A stretch of DNA of 11,581 nt. Source: Sergeia podlipaevii. Its lineage: Eukaryota; Euglenozoa; Kinetoplastea; Trypanosomatida; Trypanosomatidae. How positions within the stretch are numbered: the stretch's first letter is position 1; every line of letters starts with the position of its first letter. A model generated the notes under the pieces. It did no database searches. It was not told the origin of the DNA and saw only the letters and a program-made list of their open reading frames with translations. Position numbers and translations under genes: made by a program. Positions 7,799 through 11,581 of this stretch are shown here, in pieces. Location of the stretch: NCBI GenBank assembly GCA_030849805.1, contig JASANZ010001714.1, positions 1 to 11,581 on the forward strand, read 5' to 3'.

Positions 7799-8704
7799 AT
7801 GGAGGTCAACCACTATGTTAGTCCTGATGCTTGCATAGAGGGCGACGTTGTGTTTGGCGAAGGATGTGTTGTTCTTCCTGGCGCAGTACTCAGCGCCTGC
7901 CCAGGTACTCGCCTCTCTATTGGTTCCTTTTGTATATTTGAAGAATACGCAGTCTTTCACGGCCCTAGCCCTTGCATAGGCAGCGATGAGGCCAAGAGTC
8001 TGCTAGAGGTATCCATAGGTGCCTGCAATCACTTCAAGGCACGCGCGAGTGTGGCTGGGATCACAAGCATTGGAGAAGGAAACATCTTTGGCTCATTTAG
8101 TAGTGTAGAGACAAACGGCGCGACCAATGTACGGTATGAAATTGGGTCGCATAGCATTATCACGCCATACGTGCGCGTTGTCTCGTATGAGAACCAGATA
8201 TCTTCTTCTTTAGCGGATGATGCTCAGCAGCAGCAGTCATATGTGGTGATGGTGGTGCCATCGAGGGTGACAGTGCTGCCTGCCACCACGGCGCGGGGAC
8301 CCGCACAGTGCTCGATGGTGCCGAGACAAGGCACACGAAGTGTGGCAGAGCTCGCTGTACTCACTGGTGTCGCTGGTGCTCTTATCCATGATGGTGACAA
8401 GGATGAGGGGCTCGTCCCTATCAGCAAGGACGTAGCTGCAGAGAGCAATCCAGAACTCGATGAAGAAAGCGAGAGGTCCACTAATGCCTTCGCAACGCCA
8501 CAGCGTGCACCACCGCAGCAGCAACAGCAGCGCGGAGAGAGAAGAGCAAGTGGTGATGATGCCCTGCCAGAGGTGGCGCTGGAGCAGTTCATGCAAGAAT
8601 GTGAAGTGGCTTCAATGGAGGATATCAGGAAGCGCTGTCGGCTGTATTTGATCCACTTTGGGGTGGATATTTCTTTTGCTCGCCTCCCCGTCAGTGCTTG
8701 CTGA
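7799..8704 (+). CDS. Dynactin subunit 6 (p27)-like left-handed beta-helix protein
   Basis: From the ATG at 7799 the product has 301 residues. Residues 1 to about 135 form a hexapeptide-repeat left-handed beta-helix, seen in VSPDACIEGDVVFGEGC and in IGEGNIFGSFSSVE with a following IGSHSIITPYV. The order and spacing resemble dynactin p27 (DCTN6), a pointed-end subunit of the dynactin complex that links dynein to cargo; the canonical protein is about 190 residues. A disordered linker follows (about 136-255, with QQQQ from 143 and a second Gln run), then a predicted C-terminal helix (about 257-290). The extra length over the family is mostly this linker. I chose 7799 because the beta-helix begins there and the upstream in-frame part is AT-rich and hydrophobic. 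The open frame does extend to an ATG at 7568, which would give 378 residues. Gamma-carbonic anhydrase is the main alternative, but its three zinc histidines are not apparent. Confidence 0.8.
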   Translation: MEVNHYVSPDACIEGDVVFGEGCVVLPGAVLSACPGTRLSIGSFCIFEEYAVFHGPSPCIGSDEAKSLLEVSIGACNHFKARASVAGITSIGEGNIFGSFSSVETNGATNVRYEIGSHSIITPYVRVVSYENQISSSLADDAQQQQSYVVMVVPSRVTVLPATTARGPAQCSMVPRQGTRSVAELAVLTGVAGALIHDGDKDEGLVPISKDVAAESNPELDEESERSTNAFATPQRAPPQQQQQRGERRASGDDALPEVALEQFMQECEVASMEDIRKRCRLYLIHFGVDISFARLPVSAC

Positions 8705-8863
8705 TGCGGGCGTGTGTATTACATTCTGGAAAACAGAAAAATAATTTGCGGGCTTTTTTTTTCTTCTTCTTCTTCTGGAAAACACAAGTTTTCTTTCAAA
8801 GATGGAATTGAGGTGAAAGAAAGGCGATACCCTGAACAAAGGAGTAGAGCCCTCTTCCTGTTC

Positions 8864-8886
8864 TTATTATTATTATTATTATTATT
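8864..8886. repeat. TTA microsatellite
   Basis: About seven TTA triplets lie in the spacer between the dynactin-like gene and eIF4A. A similar repeat occurs upstream of the first gene (around 146-168). Confidence 0.9.
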
Positions 8887-8921
8887 GCGTTTGGACTCTT
8901 GCTAATTCACTATCGTTTCTA

Positions 8922-8992
8922 TTCTCTTTTTTTTCCTTCCTTCTTTTTAAATCCATTATGCCCTTTTATTATTGTTATCTATGTGTATACAG
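8922..8992 (+). promoter_or_regulatory. Predicted trans-splice acceptor, eIF4A
   Basis: Positions 8922-8948 are 27 unbroken pyrimidines. The first AG after them is at 8991-8992, giving a 39-nt leader to the ATG at 9032. An upstream in-frame ATG at 8981 lies before this AG and should be removed from the mRNA, which supports 9032 as the true start. Confidence 0.65.
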
Positions 8993-9031
8993 TTGATAAG
9001 CTCTCTTAAAAACTCTCTTTTTTTTTACATC

Positions 9032-10243
9032 ATGTCCCAGAAAGAGCAGGTTGCCCCTCAGGACCAGGACTCCTTCATTGATGATCAGCCCGGAGTCCGC
9101 CCGATCCCCTCCTTCGATGACATGCCCCTCCACCAGAATCTCCTCCGTGGTATCTACTCCTACGGTTTCGAGAAGCCCTCCAGCATTCAGCAGCGCGCCA
9201 TCGCCCCCTTCACCCGCGGTGGTGATCTGATTGCCCAGGCTCAGTCTGGTACCGGCAAGACCGGCGCCTTCTCTATTGGTCTGCTCCAGCGCCTTGACTT
9301 CCGTCACCAGGTGATTCAGGGTCTGGTGCTCTCCCCTACTCGAGAGCTTGCCCTCCAGACCGCCGAGGTCATCAGCCGCATTGGCGAATTTCTTTCCGAG
9401 AGCAAGACCTTCTGCGAGACCTTCGTTGGTGGAACCCGCGTCCAGGACGATCTCCGCAAGCTCCAGGCCGGCGTTATCGTCGCCGTCGGTACCCCCGGTC
9501 GTGTCGCTGATGTGATCAAGCGCGGTGCCTTCCGCACCAACTCCCTCCGCACCGTCGTCCTCGATGAGGCCGATGAGATGCTCAGCCAGGGCTTTGCCAC
9601 CCAGATTTACGAGATCTTCCGCTTCCTGCCCAAGGATATTCAGGTCGCTCTCTTTTCTGCCACCATGCCCGAGGATGTGCTCGAGCTCACCAAGAAGTTC
9701 ATGCGCTCCCCCGTCCGCATTCTCGTCAAGCGTGAGAGCCTTACCCTCGAGGGTATTCGCCAGTTCTTCGTCGCCGTCGAGGAGGAGCACAAGCTCGACA
9801 CCCTAATGGATCTCTACGAGACCGTGTCCATTGCCCAGTCCGTCATCTTCGTCAACACCCGCCGCAAGGTTGACTGGGTTGCTGAGCAGCTGAACAACAA
9901 CAACCACACCGTCAGCAAGATCCACGCCGAGATGACCAAGGGCGAGCGCGAGATGGTGATGAACACCTTCCGCAGCGGCAGCTCCCGTGTGCTCGTGACC
10001 ACCGATCTGGTGGCTCGCGGTATTGATGTGCACCACGTGAACATCGTCATCAACTTCGATCTTTCCAGCAACAAGGAGAACTACCTCCACCGTATTGGTC
10101 GCGGCGGTCGCTATGGCCGTAAGGGCGTTGCCATCAACTTCGTCACCGAGAAGGACGTGGATCTTCTCCACGAGATCGAGGAGCACTACCACACCCAGAT
10201 TGGTGAGCTGCCCGTCGACTTCGCCGCCTACCTTGGCGAGTAA
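9032..10243 (+). CDS. eIF4A: Eukaryotic initiation factor 4A, DEAD-box ATP-dependent RNA helicase
   Basis: A 403-residue cytosolic RNA helicase of the translation initiation machinery that unwinds 5' UTR structure with eIF4E/eIF4G. It matches the length and sequence of kinetoplastid eIF4A1 as I recall it. All core motifs are intact: Q-motif region [10 protein letters not shown], motif I AQSGTGKT at 70-77, PTRELA at 102-107, TPGR at 154-157, DEAD at 178-181, SAT at 209-211, ARGID at 328-332 and HRIGRGGR at 353-360, with the C-terminus VDFAAYLGE. The frame remains open upstream with an ATG at 8981, but that ATG lies before the predicted splice site, and MSQKEQ at 9032 fits the family N-terminus. 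Codons are strongly C- or G-ending (for example CTC, ATC, AAG), more than in the neighbouring genes, as expected for a highly expressed gene. The eIF4AIII paralogue is less likely from the overall sequence. I am very sure of family and frame. Confidence 0.97.
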   Translation: MSQKEQVAPQDQDSFIDDQPGVRPIPSFDDMPLHQNLLRGIYSYGFEKPSSIQQRAIAPFTRGGDLIAQAQSGTGKTGAFSIGLLQRLDFRHQVIQGLVLSPTRELALQTAEVISRIGEFLSESKTFCETFVGGTRVQDDLRKLQAGVIVAVGTPGRVADVIKRGAFRTNSLRTVVLDEADEMLSQGFATQIYEIFRFLPKDIQVALFSATMPEDVLELTKKFMRSPVRILVKRESLTLEGIRQFFVAVEEEHKLDTLMDLYETVSIAQSVIFVNTRRKVDWVAEQLNNNNHTVSKIHAEMTKGEREMVMNTFRSGSSRVLVTTDLVARGIDVHHVNIVINFDLSSNKENYLHRIGRGGRYGRKGVAINFVTEKDVDLLHEIEEHYHTQIGELPVDFAAYLGE

Positions 10244-10260
10244 GACTTTGAAATCACATT

Positions 10261-10293
10261 TACGCGCGCGCACGCACGCACGCACACACATAC
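10261..10293. repeat. 33-nt alternating purine-pyrimidine tract (Z-DNA prone)
   Basis: Starting 18 nt after the eIF4A stop, every base from 10261 to 10293 alternates pyrimidine and purine: a CG-rich start, then CGCA repeats, then CA repeats. Sequences of this type favour the left-handed Z form under negative supercoiling. It lies in the likely eIF4A 3' UTR. Confidence 0.85.
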
Positions 10294-11471
10294 CCACTGG
10301 AGGGGGAGTTGGAAGATAGACAGAGGCATACACAGAAAGTTAAATGAGAAGAAGTGAGAACGGAATAAGCAAAGGCTGAAACAAAAAAAAGGGAAGGAAG
10401 GGGAGGAGTAAGGTGGCAGCGAGATGGAGGAATCGTGTGACATGCGCGTTTTATGCGTGCGCACGTGGAGAGAGCGAGAAGAAATTTTTTTCATCTTTTT
10501 GGACTTTTCTCATTGTTTTTCTCTCCTCTTGCTTTACGTCGTCCTTTCTCTTCATTCACTTCCTTTGTTGTATTCTTGCTATGTCTTGGGTTGTTTTGTT
10601 TTGTTTTATCTTCTCTTTTCTTTTCTTTGGATAGATGAACTGGAGAGAGAAGAGTGAAAGAAGAAGAGGTTACGTAAGAAAAAGAACAATAATTGTGAGG
10701 ACAACGAGGGCACGCACACACGTCCCTCTTGGGTAATTTTTTTTTTTTAATCAACATGTGCTTGTGTTTTTCACTACCTTTTTTTTGTGATCTTTTTTTT
10801 TTCTGCGGAGTATGGGGACGCGATGATCTCAGCAGAAAGTCAAAAAGGAGAGAGGGTAAAGAAAGAAGTAGCAGCGTACAGCAACGTATGGAGAAGAGAA
10901 AGAAAAAAAAAGGGAACAGATATAGAATGAAAAAAAATAAAGAAAAAAATAGTACAGCTTTTAGCGAATCTTCGTTTTTTTTTTTTTTTCAGAGGGGAAA
11001 GTAACATCACAATGCAGACACAAAGGAGGAGGAGAAGCACGCAAAGGAAAGGAAAAAAAAAAATGTGTGCGTGTTTCCAGTTTTTGCGCGTGTGTGTGCG
11101 CAGGCGAGTGCCACCCATACCGAGTACGAGCTTGTTTGCGTGTATGTATGTGAAAGTATACGCGTGCAATCGCAACGAGCCGTTTTCAAGGACGCAGAAC
11201 AAGTTCTCATTTCTTAATATATGAAAAAAAAAAATCTGTTTGTTAGTTTATAGACGTAAGCGCTTTTTATGGACATATACTGTTTTTTTTTTCCCCCTTC
11301 ACCATTATTTTTTTTTTTGCGGAGTCTTCGTTTAAAGATAGGGAAAAAAAAAAAAGAGGGGAAGTATACCCCATGGTATTGTGCTACTGCTATGGCGTTT
11401 TCACTTACATCAGGAATGATGAGTGTGGGACGAGGAGAAGAAAAAAAAAAGGAATAAAGTTAAGTATAGAG

Positions 11472-11547
11472 GCACGCATATATATATATATATATACATA
11501 TATATATACTACGGTGTATATCGTGTGTGTGTGTGTGTGCGTGTACA
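11472..11547. repeat. Tandem AT and TG alternating tracts
   Basis: Bases 11472-11509 alternate purine and pyrimidine without a break (GCAC then an AT repeat with one C), and 11522-11547 alternate again (mostly TG repeat). The AT part is self-complementary and can form a cruciform or hairpin. It is ordinary microsatellite sequence in trypanosomatid spacers. Confidence 0.85.
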
Positions 11548-11581
11548 AGAATATGTGTGAATGCTTGCGCAAGATATACAT

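Larger units (their letters stand above)
8705..9031. other. Spacer before eIF4A
   Basis: A 327-nt stretch with no gene. It holds the 3' UTR of the dynactin-like gene, a T run followed by TTC repeats (about 8753-8777), a TTA repeat (8864-8886), the eIF4A splice signal and a 39-nt predicted eIF4A leader. Confidence 0.8.
10244..11581. other. Spacer downstream of eIF4A, low complexity, no gene seen
   Basis: This 1.3-kb stretch contains the eIF4A 3' UTR and following spacer. It has an alternating purine-pyrimidine tract (10261-10293), alternating purine-rich and T-rich blocks (10300-11010), many A and T homopolymers, a pyrimidine-rich stretch near 11281-11318 that could serve a gene beyond the window, and AT and TG repeats at the end. 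All open frames here are short and Phe/Lys/Arg-rich, as homopolymer sequence produces. I see no second eIF4A copy, tRNA or snoRNA motif. Confidence 0.7.

Noticed and set aside
7799..8200. Gamma-class carbonic anhydrase
   Set aside because: The hexapeptide repeats fit the fold, but the three spaced zinc-binding histidines of that family are not seen, and the repeat order fits dynactin p27 better.
8972..9031. Upstream extension of the eIF4A frame
   Set aside because: It begins with TTG, its ATG at 8981 precedes the predicted splice AG at 8991-8992, and the family N-terminus and 403-residue length fit the ATG at 9032.
8975..9790. Long open frame (271 codons) on the minus strand opposite eIF4A
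   Set aside because: It lies antisense to a fully conserved gene and is open because of the strong C-ending codon bias of eIF4A. Its Gly/Leu/Glu-rich product resembles no known family.
10729..11457. Several short open frames of 60-120 codons in the tail of the window
   Set aside because: All are Phe/Lys/Arg/Ser-rich translations of A and T homopolymers and purine tracts, on both strands, with no domain.
1..11581. CRISPR array, transposon or retroposon
   Set aside because: No regularly spaced repeats, transposase or reverse transcriptase motifs were seen; all repeats are simple microsatellites. A degenerate short retroposon in the spacers cannot be excluded without a search.

Overview
The window looks like nuclear DNA of a trypanosomatid (Leishmania/Crithidia/Leptomonas-like kinetoplastid). 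Four intron-free genes all lie on the + strand. They are separated by AT-rich, low-complexity spacers full of homopolymer and dinucleotide runs. Pyrimidine tracts followed by a first AG occur upstream of the starts, as expected for spliced-leader trans-splicing of a polycistronic transcript. The last gene encodes a 403-residue eIF4A of the kinetoplastid type. I could not fix the genus or species.

Layout. 1-359: spacer with a trans-splice acceptor set between a C run and a G run. 360-2180: a 606-residue protein that I read as a degenerate DUF4336-like (metallo-beta-lactamase-related) domain split by two long insertions. 2181-3240: spacer with very long pyrimidine tracts. 3241-7332: a 1363-residue CMGC protein kinase, closest to SRPK, with four long low-complexity insertions inside the catalytic domain. 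7333-7798: spacer. 7799-8704: a left-handed beta-helix protein resembling dynactin subunit 6 (p27), with an alternative upstream in-frame start at 7568. 8705-9031: spacer with a clear splice acceptor. 9032-10243: eIF4A, with strong C-ending codon preference. 10244-11581: spacer with no recognisable gene, beginning with a long alternating purine-pyrimidine tract.

No tRNA, rRNA, transposon or CRISPR array was seen. The genes share a strand and probably one polycistronic unit, but nothing suggests they form one pathway, because neighbours in trypanosomatid units are usually unrelated. The points most worth a second look are the cryptic DUF4336-like domain with lost histidines, the multiply interrupted kinase, the possible hydrophobic N-terminal isoform of the dynactin-like protein, and the C-run/G-run hairpin around the first gene's splice acceptor.
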